Assembly (NCBI RefSeq): GCF_021155775.2
Contig: NC_060236.1
Location: 14,365,290 to 14,429,289 of the forward strand
DNA from: Neodiprion pinetum
Lineage: Eukaryota > Arthropoda > Insecta > Hymenoptera > Diprionidae
Length of the DNA stretch: 64,000 bases
Direction of reading: 5' to 3'
Positions 11,404 through 22,696 of the stretch are shown here, one piece after another (position 1 is the first letter of the stretch; each line of letters starts with the position of its first letter). The notes under the pieces are model-generated. The model ran no database searches, was not told the DNA's origin, and saw only the letters and a program-made list of their open reading frames with translations. The position numbers and the translations under genes were made by a program.

Positions 11404-12063
11404 ATTAACATATATACACAGTCAGCAAAATGTACTGGCTCATAGGTAGAAAGTCCAAGCTATCGCTGCACAACAAACTCATCATCTACAAAACGATCCT
11501 AAAACAGATTTGGACTTACGGTATACAGCTATGGGGAACAGCCAGTAACTCCAACAGAGAAATACTCCAGAGGTATCAATCAAAAACACTAAGAATTATC
11601 ACCAATGCCCCCTGGTACGTGACGAACAAGCAAATCCACAGGGATCTAAACATGAATCCGATAGAAAAGGAGATACAGCACTACAGTGAAAAATACCAGC
11701 AGAGGATCACCGAGCACCTAAACCATCTGGCTTTCATCCTTCTAAACGAAAACACAATAACAAGACGGCTTAAAAGATACAAACCAAAAGACCCCCAAGC
11801 GCGATTTCCAGCCGAAACTATACAGCCATAATAAAACAAACGATATTCATACGAGTGTATGCGTACGAGTGCGTATGCGAAAGAATGTATACATATATAG
11901 ACACAACGCGAAAAAATGTACACACCAGGGAAGGGTGTCATTGGATGCCCCCCTTGAACTGCGTCAGTTACGTACATCGTCAACAAAACAGCCGAGTGTT
12001 AGAATACTAACAGATTGCCGTTATATATTTAAAATAGAGAAAAAAAAAAATTAACATGTATAC
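11404..12063 (+). mobile_element. 5'-truncated Jockey-type LINE with target-site duplication
   Basis: The insert spans about 11418-12050 and ends in an A-run (about 12039-12050). It is flanked by near-identical 14-bp duplications, attaacatatatac at 11404-11417 and attaacatgtatac at 12050-12063 (one mismatch). Its coding part is the C-terminus of a Jockey-clade ORF2. It lies antisense in the last exon of the THAP gene. Confidence 0.75.
11430..11831 (+). pseudogene. Jockey-clade reverse transcriptase C-terminus
   Basis: This frame carries the post-RT region typical of Jockey-clade LINEs, with LIYKTILKQIWTYGIQLWGT and the NAPWYVTN motif, and stops at TAA 11829-11831. Polymerase motifs and endonuclease are absent because of 5' truncation. 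The apparent ATG at 11430 is an internal Met, not a real start. A 3' UTR of about 200 bp separates it from the A-tail. Confidence 0.75.
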
Positions 12064-12198
12064 AAACTTCTCTTCCTCGATTCCGCTGCCACAGCATACC
12101 ATCTCATCCCCCGCGTCTTCCAAAAATTCCTGCAGTCGACTTGTGGATGTAACGATGTCGTCGATTTCGATCGTAATATTGCCATCAGCGGTTTTAGC
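12051..12198 (-). pseudogene. THAP gene exon 7, cut by a LINE
   Basis: The acceptor is atttggttgcag. The frame (ITIEIDDIVTSTSRLQEFLE...) runs into the poly(T) side of the antisense Jockey insertion and stops inside it near 12007. If the LINE and one TSD copy are ignored, the same frame continues from about 11417 for another 55 or so codons before TAA near 11181-11179, which suggests the insertion fell inside the coding sequence. Confidence 0.6.
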
Positions 12199-12522
12199 CT
12201 GCAACCAAATATACGCCATCAGAATGTTTTGTGCAAATAACAATTATTCATTACGAGAATACCTACACATGAACACAAATACTTGACACGGATATGAAGG
12301 ATTCTGTCGGCTCTTACAACAAAATTGTAATTGCAATTAATTAGGTGTTTATTTCGATGTTATAATTTGATTATTTAAAGATTAATGAAGCAATCGTTAT
12401 TCCGATTGACCATTCCTTAATAACATTGTTCAGACGGTAAGCAATGTAAACTGTTGTAAGTACTTAGTTGAAAAGTTGAACCCTTCGACGTTACAATTTC
12501 AAACTAAGTAAAGGATTCTTAC

Positions 12523-12750
12523 CGTCATTGAGAGATCGTTGTGGAGGATCACAAACAGTTTAATTTGCAGCGAATATAGATCGATCTGCACAAACACTAT
12601 ACTGGACTCCTCTCCAGGATTCGTTACCCAAGACCACGACTCAGGAAGTACCATTCTTCTCTTTAAATGACGAAAGACATCTTGAACTGTGAATTCTCTG
12701 ACCTCCTCGAGGTTCTGAAATTCTTCATCTTCTTCTGATCTCGATACATC
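12523..12750 (-). CDS. THAP gene exon 6
   Basis: The acceptor is ctcctgttgcag and the donor is ATGACG|GTAAGA. It has 76 codons, phase 0. After an acidic start it encodes FTVQDVFRHLKRRMVLPESW and a hydrophobic beta-like segment (IVFVQIDLYSLQIKLFVIL), the most structured part of the protein outside the THAP domain. I do not recognise the fold. Confidence 0.7.
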
Positions 12751-12919
12751 CTGCAACAGGAGATCATTGAGTAAGGACGACTTTTTCACTTCGAGTTAGT
12801 CAATTGTCTCTTTTGGACGGAATTATGTGAGCAACGATCCTAGCAGCTTGCACGAACTGAGTATATAATGAATACAAAGTCCTTATGCCTCTGCATTTAA
12901 TATGTAACTGGATACTTAC

Positions 12920-13045
12920 CTCGGTGACGTTTGAAGAGTTTCCCATTGAGGAATGCAATAAATCGCTGTCAAAATCTTCATCGTAGCATAAGGCATCTTC
13001 TGGCAATGTCGAATCGTTCGAGTCATTAGCCGAGTCAAGGTTTTC
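12920..13045 (-). CDS. THAP gene exon 5
   Basis: The acceptor is atttatag and the donor is CCGAG|GTAAGT. It has 42 codons, phase 0 at both ends, and is rich in Asp, Ser and Asn (for example DEDFDSDLLHSSMGNSS). No known motif is seen. It is likely a flexible acidic linker. Confidence 0.7.
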
Positions 13046-13349
13046 CTATAAATTGAAGGTTAATGTTTTTTCAGAATATGTAAATAATGCGATACCGCAT
13101 GAAAACACTATTATAAAGCACTATTATAGTTGTTTACTTTTTTTCTGGAACTGAAGTGATAGAGGATCATGGAAAGAAATCGCCGAATCGTGAAGAATTC
13201 CTCTAATATGTGTTACGGTATATCACGGAGGGGGTACTGAAATTAAAATTTTTGATATTTCTGCGAGTAATTCTACAGTATACTACAGTAATACTTTAAC
13301 ATGATATTAATTAATAGTGGACAGAAAAACATGGAAAGTTTCTACTTAC

Positions 13350-13639
13350 CTCGCTGTGTTGGGATGAATACTCCGGGCTGCTTTGCATCAGATGATCGGC
13401 GAAACCGAAAGGTTGACCTTGACCATCATGATCCGCCTTCTTAGCACAAAGGACAATAGTTTATAATAAAAATGGGTATGAACAACATGTCCATGAAATC
13501 GTGGAAAACTTCCGCTCGCCGCATCGTCTTCGAACGAAAGGTCCAGACTGCTGTCCAGAAGGTGCTCAGTAAAACTCAAACCCTTACTTCGATGAACATT
13601 TTCGAATTTTTCGGCAGGAGGGGCCTCTTCAATAGTGAC
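13350..13639 (-). CDS. THAP gene exons 3 and 4
   Basis: Exon 3 is 13639-13487 (acceptor caatacag). It encodes a Ser/Asp/Glu-rich stretch with LLDSSLDLSFEDDAASGSF. Exon 4 is 13439-13350 (or from 13436), with FGFADHLMQSSPEYSS, and ends at CGAG|GTAAGT. The intron between them is only about 47-50 nt and its donor (CAT|GTTGTT) is weak, so the exact exon 3 end is uncertain. Both read in phase 0. Confidence 0.55.
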
Positions 13640-14259
13640 CTGTATTGAAAAGGTGAATAGAAAACATGAGGAAACTGCATCGATTTGCGCGGGAAATATG
13701 GATATTAAGGTTCAAGAATCCGGCATAAACTCATTTTTTTAAAAAATGGACTTGTTCGGTTTTTCCTTTGAGCCACAGATATATATTAGGCTTGCTAAAA
13801 AAAAAACTATATTTTTGTACCGTCCTTCAAGCGTCAGTGTATGATGAAAAAAAATCCTCGCGGAAGGAAGGCCTGTAGCTCAAAATTAAAAGGTCACGCA
13901 AGCTATTTTTGTGTTTTTTTTTCGCATTATATGAGAAAAATAGGGCTTTTGTAGAAATTTACATTATGTTGAATCATTAAGCAATATGTTATTTGCATAT
14001 CTAAGTATATATGGGGCATTCCACGCCAACTCAGCCACTTTGGAACCTTACATTTTTGTTTAAAAAATCATAATTCGGGATTATCTGACAGTGAAAACGA
14101 AACTAAATTCACTACAAAGAAGAAACAAAATTCGAAAGTACGGAAAGAATGGAAGAAAAATTACGGTAGCCCCTCTTATTGAACCATTGCACACAGGTTC
14201 GGAGAATGAATATTGAAATTAAACACGCTATTCAAATTCCGAGTACATTGTAGTCTTAC

Positions 14260-14454
14260 CTTATTCTCAATCACCATAGGTACTGCGTTTTCAACGAGTT
14301 TGTGTCTCATCCGGGGAATCAGTTCTACTAGGCCATCAGACATTACGATTCGATCTTCTCAGATTATGCTTTTTTGAGAGAAGTGGAGCTCGCACACGAA
14401 ATCCGTTGTTGATAGAGCATGTCCGATTGCATCACGCCAAAGTTGCAGCGAGTG
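14260..14454 (-). pseudogene. THAP gene exon 2 with in-frame TGA
   Basis: The acceptor is cttatttttgtag and the donor is AATAAG|GTAAGA. The exon begins LQLWRDAIGH-like, contains VCELHF with the third and fourth zinc ligands (Cys and His), and ends with the AVP motif in KLVENAVPMV. The Cys10-Cys57 spacing of 46 residues fits the THAP consensus. TGA at 14361-14359 falls seven codons after the HF. It could be a true lesion, a sequencing error or a polymorphism. Confidence 0.8.
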
Positions 14455-14516
14455 CTACAAAAATAAGAAAATTTTCGTTGTTGAAGCCACAATAACAATA
14501 TATATATACATATATT

Positions 14517-15740
14517 AGGGTGGTTCATTTTTTACCTTCTTTTTTTTTACGAGACAATCGAAAATATTGTGCCAAATTATGAAAAAAAAATCTGTGTGAA
14601 AGGAGGGACCTGTAAAATAATTTTGAAGGGTCGCTACCATACATTGAACTTTGAAAAAACATTTGTTTTCGTTATTTAAGTTGTAGCGTCTTTTTTCAAT
14701 TGAAAATATATGTTCATCAGTTGTGGTCAAAATCATTTTTATTAAAAAATTTTATGACAATAAATAATGAGATTAAACAATGTTGGGAAAATTGACTTTT
14801 TTTTACAGAAAGTCATGAAATTCTCATTTTTTGATATAAAAAAAAAATGATGGGCATATTCTTGAGATAGTATATTTTTAAATGAAAATAAGTTTCATAG
14901 TCCGTACTGAAAAAAAAAAATTTGTACATAGTTTTATTTTGTTAATTTTAATTCAAAAATTTGGTTTATAGTATTGATATGTAGTTTTATTTCTACATTT
15001 TCGTTTGTATTTTATAGTCCTGTGAATAGGTGATCCGGTACAAAAATATTTAAATATGGCTGGTTTATATTATAATATTTTCAGCATCTACTTTAGTTTC
15101 AATATAATTTAGATCGAACCAACATTTTTGTTCCGAGATCCATTGGAATGAGAAAATAATAAAGGTTTTTTGGAGTGTCTCGCTTTGTGGAAAGGGCTTC
15201 GTGTTGTAAATGATACAGCCGAGCGAAGGGTTGACCTAATCGAAGAGTTTAATGATAAAATAATTAACGACGAAGAAGAAAATAACCTTCTGTTGTTGGT
15301 CATCGCCGAACATCGAAAAAATATGAGTAACTTCAGCAAAGGTACAATTGTTGAAGTTATAAAAAGTGATATTTGATTTCGTATGGCGTATTACTTTAAG
15401 CAATTTTGAAAAAATTGCAAAAAAAGGCATCAAAAAATGTTTTTCTACATTTCTCTAAATTTTTTCGGCATTTTTTATTCTCGTTATTTATTATGATAAA
15501 ATGCCGTTTTTTCGATGAAAAATAATTGTGATCACAACTGGTTAACATATATTTTCAATTAAAAAAAGACGCAACAGCTGGAATAACGGAAATGAATTTT
15601 TTTTTCAGTTGAATGTATGGTAGCGACCCTTCAACATTTTTTTACAGGTACAAAGATGTTTTTTTCATAATTTGGCACAATATTTTTGGTTGCCGAGTCA
15701 ACAAATAAAGGTCAAAAATGAATATGAAACAAAAATGAAT
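14517..15740. mobile_element. Foldback transposon remnant in THAP intron 1
   Basis: The outer arms are inverted copies: agggtcgctaccatacattg and gtgccaaattatg on the left (about 14517-14745) recur as reverse complements on the right (about 15550-15735). The left tip reads agggtggttcattttttacc. The centre is AT-rich and holds a short coding remnant at 15160-15376. The superfamily is not assigned. Confidence 0.6.
15160..15376 (+). pseudogene. C-terminal fragment of a transposon-associated protein
   Basis: This is a frame of about 70 codons with LRVVNDTAERRVDLIEEFND and EENNLLLLVIAEHRK. I recall a similar (V)VNDxAERGVxLIxEFN...EEQ...LLxVVExHRK pattern at the C-terminus of a family of uncharacterised proteins often found within insect transposons. 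No catalytic motif is present. Family naming is not attempted. Confidence 0.4.
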
Positions 15741-15796
15741 GAAAAATGAATATATACGTATATAATATATATGTATATATATATATATATATATAT
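15740..15796. repeat. (AT)n microsatellite
   Basis: This is an interrupted AT/TATA run ending at the left edge of the 2.6-kb repeat. The same AT motif continues on the other side of that repeat (18411 onward), so the repeat probably inserted into the microsatellite. Confidence 0.8.
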
Positions 15797-18410
15797 ACGT
15801 GGTATTTCGTACCCCGTCACTTTGTTTAATTATCGCATTCCCCTAGGTGCAGATATCGCTGAAAATAACGAAAGCACGTCTGAGGCCAATACTCCAAAAA
15901 TTAACGACTATTTATCTTTAAGTTGATTTCTCTTTACTAAGCTAATTGTATGCTATTTTCTAATTCTGTAATGCTCTTCGAGAACCATCCGCGAGACCTT
16001 CGCGTCAAGATACAAGGACACTGCCTGACAGGGGTCACGTACCAGCTCAACATCGACCACAACCGACTACAGACGAACGAATACCGCTGAAACCACTCCC
16101 GATGGATGCCTATCTAGTTGTCGAACAGGGTCGTGAGTGATGCACAAACAGCACCTCCAACTATTTGAGACTTATCGGCCAGGAGCCGAACCACGAACGA
16201 ATGCTTCTACCGCTCGGATGCATCGTCAGGCGGCGTACAGGGCTGTGCGTCAAAAACACAAGAAAGCCTCCCGTCGACGATACTTATCAGCCTGGAGCTG
16301 AACCGACCCTAACATCTACTAAGTCGTTGACTATCCAATAGAGGACGGTTTTCTCTTCACGAACCGTCCTATCGAAGGACTGCGGCGTGGAATAGGCTAA
16401 TGATATGCTGACCACGTGGATCTGGTGGATCTAGTTTGGGGATCCGGGTTGAGGGCCATCACCACCAGATCGTCCCGGCATGAGGGCTTCAATGAGCGAG
16501 GGCCGGGATGCAGCGCCGGCGAAATAGCTACAACGGGGAGTACCAGTAAAGCAAGGAGTGAGTTACAGTCGATCGCAAGTCCAAAGGACCGGTGACGTAA
16601 TATTGCCGCACACCTCAATATCGCAACACATGAGCAGTACGACCCCCCCTCTCACCAACGATACCGCATAGCTGAAGGAAAACATCTCTAACCACCTTCC
16701 GACGTCCCGATACCTCGATACCTGTCGTCGAGGGAAAAGAAAAACAAGCGGCGAGGGATTATCGCCGCCTACCCGTGGACCAGGCCACGCGACCTGCTGG
16801 TCCAATTAAAATACCGCAAATTTGAGGAAGAACCACGTGACAGCAGCTCGATGAAAATCAGGATCATCGCTCATCTCGTCACTCTACGTTCAGTTACTGA
16901 CACTAACAGTCGTGCTATCGTAATCTTCTGTGTCTTATCGCTATTGTACCTTATCGCATTCTCTCGCACCTGTTATATCTTCTTTTACGTAAGTGAGGTT
17001 CCTTTTCTATTTTGTGAAGCCACGAGATTACTTGCAATATATCGTACCTTTACCTTTATCTCTTTCTCTCTTTATCTTGCAGTTGGTCTGCTTGAGCCAC
17101 CTGGGCTCGTACCTTATTCTCTCTTATCTCTTATCTTGTCCCTTTCTCTGTCTTATTGCAAGTAACTTCGCGACTAGTTGACTATTACTTACGCATTGTA
17201 CTGACTATTGTTTATTTTATTATCTCTCTCTTCTGGAATATTTGAATGTCCAATATCGCTGTCTAGCAGCGCGTTCCGTTGAAGGATCAATTTTTATCTT
17301 AGCTACTGAGCATTGCTATTTTGTTATATTTTCTCTGATTAATTTCTATCTGTCTCTTTACCTATTATCGTTGATTATCGTATCTTAGTGAGTGTACCGC
17401 GGGAGCGATCTTATATCGCTGCGCGGTCCCGCTCGTCGTTCACTTGACATTGGAGTATTGTGCCGTATCGCATAACACCTTTTTCACTATTTTCTTCGCT
17501 AATATCGCTGATCGTAATTGTCCGTAGTCTATTTGGTTTGCCGTACGTTGCATATCAATTATCTTGAATATCGTTTGTCTTATCTTGAATTGCCTTTTAT
17601 CGTACCGAATACTATCTCTCTTTCTCTCGCACTTACCGCAAACTAGAGACTACGTATTATCTGTTATTCTCTATATTTTATGATAATTTTCTATTTGACC
17701 TGTCGCTTGAATTTGCCTTGTAATTCATAATTCCCTGTCTGCCTATTTCTGATCATTCTGGTAATGTGATAACTATTACAATTGTTGTATTTCGCATGTG
17801 TTTATAATCGCATCTCATATTTTATGATTTATTTGCTTACCGCTTAATTTAAGTACAGTATATCTCTTCCTGTTCTGCCTATCTATCGTAAAACCGTGTT
17901 AATCATTACCTTCAGTATCGCGAGCTTGCGCATATTTCCCGCTTATTCGGAAAACGTTCCGTTATTTGTTAACTCTCTCGCTTAACCTTTCTCTGGCTGT
18001 AAATATTGTTAATTATCGCATTTATCGTAATTGTATCTCAATCTTTTCAGCTACTTGCTTGTCATTAAACTTATCGCTTCTTGTTTAATATTTGATATTA
18101 TTCCTGCTTCACCTGTTTCTTATTTTATCTATTGGATTCGACTCCGCCCCTCTACCATTATCTTGTCTCTCTTAGCGAACTGTGCAAAACCGTCGTAGAA
18201 CCTGACTTTACCTTTATCTATTACCTTTACCTTTATCTTTTTGTCTTATTATCTATTTTTGACGCATGTGCGTCTGGCGCCCAACAATCGTATCTTTCTC
18301 TCTTAGTATCTCTCTCTATCTAATCATTCAGGTTAGTGACTGCGCCGTAGGGTAACCAATTATCGTTATATCGTTTTACCCTCAATTATATAAGAAAATA
18401 TTGGTTACAA
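15797..18410. repeat. 2.6-kb non-coding dispersed repeat, copy 1
   Basis: Starts ACGTGGTATTTCG and ends GGTTACAA, flanked by AT repeats. It is near-identical over its whole length to 27459-30137 (scattered substitutions; copy 2 has an extra duplication of about 65 bp and a longer C-run). No long ORF is present. It contains a pyrimidine-rich TTATCTCTTTCTCTC region and TGGCGCCCAAC at 18275-18285, which resembles a tRNA-Lys-type primer-binding site. It sits in intron 1 of the THAP gene. The element class is unresolved. Confidence 0.8.
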
Positions 18411-18941
18411 TATATATATAATAACAATAAAACATTGTTCGTTCAAATTATTTCGTACAGCAATGATCATCTATCAACAGGTAGTTTCTTTGATTTGGGT
18501 TTTCAAATACGACGAACCTTGCGAATGAACACAAAAAAAGCAGCATTTTACTTGTGCAAAACGGGAGCGTTGTTGCTCGAACGGTTCTCACATTTTAGAC
18601 ATTTGGATTTTATAGTGCCATAACACACGAAAAACACACGATGCTTTTGAGAAAGCATAAGTGGATACGATCTTTACATCTGAGAAATAATTTTGCTTCC
18701 TCACAGCGGAAGCTGAGTGACGGTGAATTTTTTTTTTCAGTTTTCAATGTCAACGTACTCAAATGTGCAGAAATACCGAAAAATTATGTTTAGAAAAAAT
18801 GTCCGGACGTGTGTGCGTATGTGTGCGTGCGCGATGGCACTGAAAAATTGAAACGCCAACTGAAGAACGGTTTGAGCTACAAGGCTTCCGTTTCGCATAA
18901 GTGTGAATCATGATCCTTGCACTGCAACGCTATTAATTTAC
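18411..18941. other. THAP intron 1, proximal part
   Basis: AT-rich intron sequence with no supported gene or element, between copy 1 of the 2.6-kb repeat and THAP exon 1. Confidence 0.5.
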
Positions 18942-19049
18942 CTTTGGAATTTGGAAAACTGACGGTTGTCGAAGGTCCATGCGCTTACGTCTACTCACAT
19001 CAGCGTCTCGTCCAGTTCGACACGCTGGAACAGCACAGTACTTCCCCAT
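18942..19049 (-). CDS. THAP gene exon 1 (start and first zinc ligands)
   Basis: It starts at ATG 19049-19047 with MGKYCAVPACRTG, the standard THAP N-terminus with the first two zinc-ligand cysteines (residues 5 and 10). It ends in VFQIPK at a donor AAAG|GTAAAT. A cag acceptor directly precedes the ATG (19053-19051), so a non-coding 5' exon may exist; a good donor (AAAAAG|GTAAGT) near 19484 is a candidate partner. It is 36 codons, phase 0. Confidence 0.8.
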
Positions 19050-19735
19050 ACTGACAACGAAGATCGAGTCTTTGTTCACACTGCGATGAACGATTACTGG
19101 TGAATAGTAATGAATACTGATGGTGGTACTGATGAAAGAATCTAACAAAAAAAAATTAAATACAATGTACAAACCACAAAAATGAATGAAAAAAAAACAG
19201 ATGTGCGCCTGTATCGAAACTAAGCCTTTTCACTAGGATGGTGAAATGAGCTCTAGAGCTGACCTAACTATCCTACAGCGAAGAAAAATCTACCTTTTGA
19301 TGCTGGTAGGACGATAAAAAATTGTGCTCGACAATCTCGATAAGAAAACAGTACCTACCGAAAAAGAAATTTCAAGAATTTGTAGCAACAAGACCGTCGT
19401 TCGTTATTGCCACGTGTTACAAATTGACGAAATTTCTTTTTCAACAGGTATCATAAAAATAATGTGAAAAATCTTATGACTTACCTTTTTGTAATTATGC
19501 GAAAACATGATGTCCGACAAGAATGCGATAAACAAACGCCAATTAATACTCGATAATGATTTCATTATGCTTCCTGCACTATGTTCCGAACGATACAATC
19601 GACAGACTTCACGTCCTGTCTTAGGAACACGAGCGCTCGTGGCTGAATTTTTAACTAAATAATTTTCTCCAGTTTTGGCTACCACGTTTTCAATACTTGC
19701 CCCATATGCGTTCGGTCTTCTTCCCTCTAGTCTTC
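19050..19735. other. Upstream region of the THAP gene
   Basis: This should contain the promoter and any 5' UTR exon. A donor AAAAAG|GTAAGT near 19484 (minus strand) and the acceptor just before the exon 1 ATG would make a plausible first intron. No core promoter motif is clear. The decayed gypsy element begins close by at about 19.7 kb. Confidence 0.3.
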
Positions 19736-20640
19736 ATGGCTATCACAGCGGCCGTCGCCGAGCTTCTTCAACTACAGCTTCAGAACCAGAACGACGGGGC
19801 TAGACCGAATCAACGTAGCACGTCATACTCTGATCTATTCAATCAGCTCAGTGCTCGTGTCGAAAAATATTCATATGGCTCCGGGGACGAAACCAAACCG
19901 TTCTCAACATGGCTGCTGCGTTATGAATACACCATCGTCACGGAATCAGCGTCGCTACCTCAAGAAATGTGAACTCGTCTCGTGCTGGACAAGCTCGGCC
20001 AACTCGAGTTCGACAGGCTAGTGAATCACGTTGCCCCTAAAATCCGACTACCATGCCGCGGGACAGAGTCATCACCACGTTGAATGACTTATTTCGCGAC
20101 AAAGAACCTATAACACGCCGGCGAATCGAGATCCTCAACTATCGATACGACAAAGCGATCCCCATCACGGAACATATCGATCGTATAAATCGACACGCCT
20201 CAGACTTTGATCGCGCGAAACTCACGGACGACAACCTATGGATTTTACTACTGCTACAATCCTTCTGCTACTTAAGCGAAAACGACGAGTTAAAACGAAT
20301 AGCTCTCCGCGTAGTGGAAAAAAACGTAGATGCATCGCTTAAGGACATAGTTGCAGAGTTAGAAGCTCATATTAACGTGTCAACTAGCCTCAAAATGCTG
20401 GAAAATCCGGTCGCAAATTCGCCTACCACAGCGATAAACGCCGTTCACGCGAAGTCTAAGGGGCAATTCAAGAAAGGTGGTCCGAAGCAAAAACCGGTGC
20501 AGCCATCATCGGATCAAAAGTGCAACGGTTGCGGAGGTGATCATCAACGCTCAAAGTGCCTTTTCAGTGAAGCTGTGTGTCATCAGTGTTCGCGTAAAGG
20601 ACACATCGCCAAAGTGTGCCGTTCAAAACAGAAAGACGTA
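19736..20640 (+). pseudogene. gag: Gypsy element Gag (decayed)
   Basis: It starts at ATG 19736 (AELLQLQLQNQN...), with the insect gypsy Gag pattern of a coiled N-terminus followed by a nucleocapsid. TGA at 19970-19972 and a frame change near 20050 break it. The second part (from about 20053) runs through RRRIEILNYRYDKAIPITEH and ends in two zinc knuckles, CNGCGGDHQRSKC and CHQCSRKGHIAKVC. No LTR was found next to it. Function would be capsid assembly and RNA packaging, now lost. Confidence 0.75.
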
Positions 20641-21093
20641 AAACGCAGTATCAAAAGTGCGAGTCTCGTGACGCAATCACTTACCTCGGTCGGTAAGCAT
20701 CGTCGAAAATACGTACCAGTGACTATCCTCGGTAAAGTCGTTAATCTGCAATACGACTCGGGTTCAGACATTACGTTGATCGGCAAAGACGAATGGGAGC
20801 GACGCGGCTCTCCAGACCTCGTCGCGAGTGAAATCGTTGAACACGCGGGCGGGAGTGAGTTCAAAATGATCGGCAAGTTCAAGTATTCGGTACAAGCTCT
20901 CGACCGTAACGCCGAACTGGAAATTGACGTCGCAAACCGTGTGGGAGTGAACTTATTCGGACTAAACGCGATCGACAGTCTCGACCTATGGTCTGTGCCA
21001 CTGAGTGAATACGAAAACCCGGAAATCATATTTCGTGTCCAAAGTTCGGAAACTCCCAAACCCAAGTTCGCGGTACACCCGGTTGTACACTAG
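20641..21093 (+). pseudogene. pro: Gypsy element retropepsin region (decayed)
   Basis: It continues the Gag frame without a stop. It carries the aspartic protease active-site motif as YDSGSDITLIG (Asp-Ser-Gly, in place of the commoner DTGA) near 20753-20785, then LFGLNAIDSLDLW, and stops at TAG 21091-21093. A linker to the reverse transcriptase follows in another frame. Confidence 0.7.
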
Positions 21094-21117
21094 GCTAACG
21101 GACAATCATCGCGCGCG

Positions 21118-21840
21118 GTGCCGACTCAACATAGCGAAGGCAACCGGTCCGTCACGACGCCTCGCAACGCGTATCAACTTGAAATCTACGACAGCTTTCC
21201 GAACCTATTCTCTGACGTATTAGGACAGTGTCGTAATCACCAAGTCAAATTCTGTTTAGTCAACAACGCACAGGCTGTACAAATTCCGTGCAGACCGATC
21301 CCATACGCGATAGAGAAACCTCTCGAGGAAGAAGTGCAACGCCTTGAAGACAAGGGTATTATCGAACGCGTCGAATTCTCTAACTGGACCACACCCCTCG
21401 TGATCGCAAAGAAGTTCAACAGCAAGATGCGTCTATGTGCAGACTACGACACCGGCGTGAACCGCGCGCTGATCGACAACCGACACCCTCTACACAACGT
21501 GGAAGGTATCATCACCAAACTAAACGGAAATCGCTTTTTCAGCGTACTCGACTTGAGCGATGCTTTCTTCCAACTGGAAATCGCTGAAGACCATCGAGAA
21601 ATAACTACTATTACCACACCCAAGGGACTCTTCAGGTTCAGACAACTACCTTTTGGCATCAAGACAGCACCTGCTATGTTCCAACAAGCCATGGATAGTA
21701 TGCTAGCAGGGTTGCAAGGAGCTTGCGCGTACATTGACGATGTAGTTGTCACTGGCTCCAACCGCCAGGAACACGATGTACACCTACGTCAAACTCTCCA
21801 ATGTTCTGGCTCAGACCTGAAAAGTGCAGTCTCGCAGTAG
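21118..21840 (+). pseudogene. pol: Gypsy element reverse transcriptase, fingers and palm
   Basis: This has the Ty3/gypsy RT order: VQRLEDKGIIERVEFSNWTT, VIAKKFNSKMRLCADY, FFSVLDLSDAFFQLEI (motif A Asp), FRFRQLPFGIKTAPAMFQ (motif B), then AYIDDVVVTG (YIDD catalytic pair). The frame stops at TAG 21838-21840 soon after the palm. The thumb and connection continue in a different frame up to RNase H. Key catalytic residues are still present, so the decay is mainly by frame changes and stops. Confidence 0.85.
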
Positions 21841-22048
21841 AGGAAATAAAATTCCTCGGCCTGATCGTAAGCGCTTAACGTATAGCAGCTGACTCGGAAG
21901 CTACTCGCGCTATAGCTAACATGCCCAAGCCTCCGAACGTCTCAGAAACTCAAAGCTACCTAGGAATGGTGAACCACTACGGAAAGTTCATCCCTCACCT
22001 ACACCAGCTGAAACAACTCCTAGAAGAACTTACGCGAAAGGATCATCC

Positions 22049-22681
22049 ATGGGACTAGAACCAACAGCACGACCTGGCTGTCGAACAAATCAGAAAGGTT
22101 ATGCTCAGTCCACTCCTTTTGGAGCACTACGATCCATCGAAAACTCTAGTGGTCGCAACAGACGCCTGTTCTACGGGACTAGAAGCGTTTTACTGCAACT
22201 AGACGACTCAGGACGAGAACACGCTGTGTACCACATGGCACAAAGCCTTACGGACACGCAACGAGGCTATTCACAAATAGAAACGGAGGCTCTAGCCCTG
22301 GTTAGGGCAGTCTAGTGTTTTCACAAATTCCTGTGGGGACGCAAATTTATACTGCAAACCGACCACAAGCCCCTTGTTGCGCTGCTCCAACCAGACGATA
22401 CGAAAGGTCTCAAACTCACCACAGCCGCACGTCTTAAAAGATGGGCGATGAGACTCCTAGGATACGACTTTCGCATCGAACACATCCGAGCGCAGGACTT
22501 CGGCCACGCGGACGCGCTATCAAGCTTGATAGAAAAATTCCATCGCGACAACAGCGAAAAACTTCAAGTGGCTAGCATCCGGGCTGTAGAAGAAGCGGTC
22601 CAGCAAGTCAGAAACCTGTCTATCGACATCTTCGGAATAAATCTACGAGACAAACTCAGATCAGCAGCATTAGAAGATTAA
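22049..22681 (+). pseudogene. pol: Gypsy element RNase H (decayed)
   Basis: The translation, across two or three frames, contains the TDAC...GLEAFLLQLDDSGRE segment with the first RNase H aspartate, QIETEALALVRAV (the acidic motif), a stop at 22313-22315, then FILQTDHKPLVALL and the terminal GHADALSS motif. It separates the RT from the integrase as in other gypsy elements. Confidence 0.7.
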
Positions 22682-22696
22682 GACCTTGCATCTGTA

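Larger units (their letters stand above)
12007..19049 (-). pseudogene. THAP-domain gene, seven exons, interrupted
   Basis: I assembled this from splice sites. Exons on the minus strand are 19049-18942, 14454-14260, 13639-13487, 13439-13350, 13045-12920, 12750-12523 and 12198-about 12051. All joins are phase 0 with GT-AG borders, although the 13487 donor is weak and that intron is short. Exons 1-2 encode a complete THAP zinc-binding DNA-binding domain (C5, C10, C57, H60, then an AVP motif near its end). Later exons encode an acidic Ser/Glu/Asp-rich linker and a conserved-looking segment in exon 6. Two lesions are visible: TGA at 14361-14359 inside the THAP domain (codon 68), and an antisense LINE in the last exon. 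With the TGA, only about 67 residues would be made. The role of this THAP protein is unknown; THAP domains usually bind DNA in regulators or P-type transposases, and no transposase domain is seen. Confidence 0.7.
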
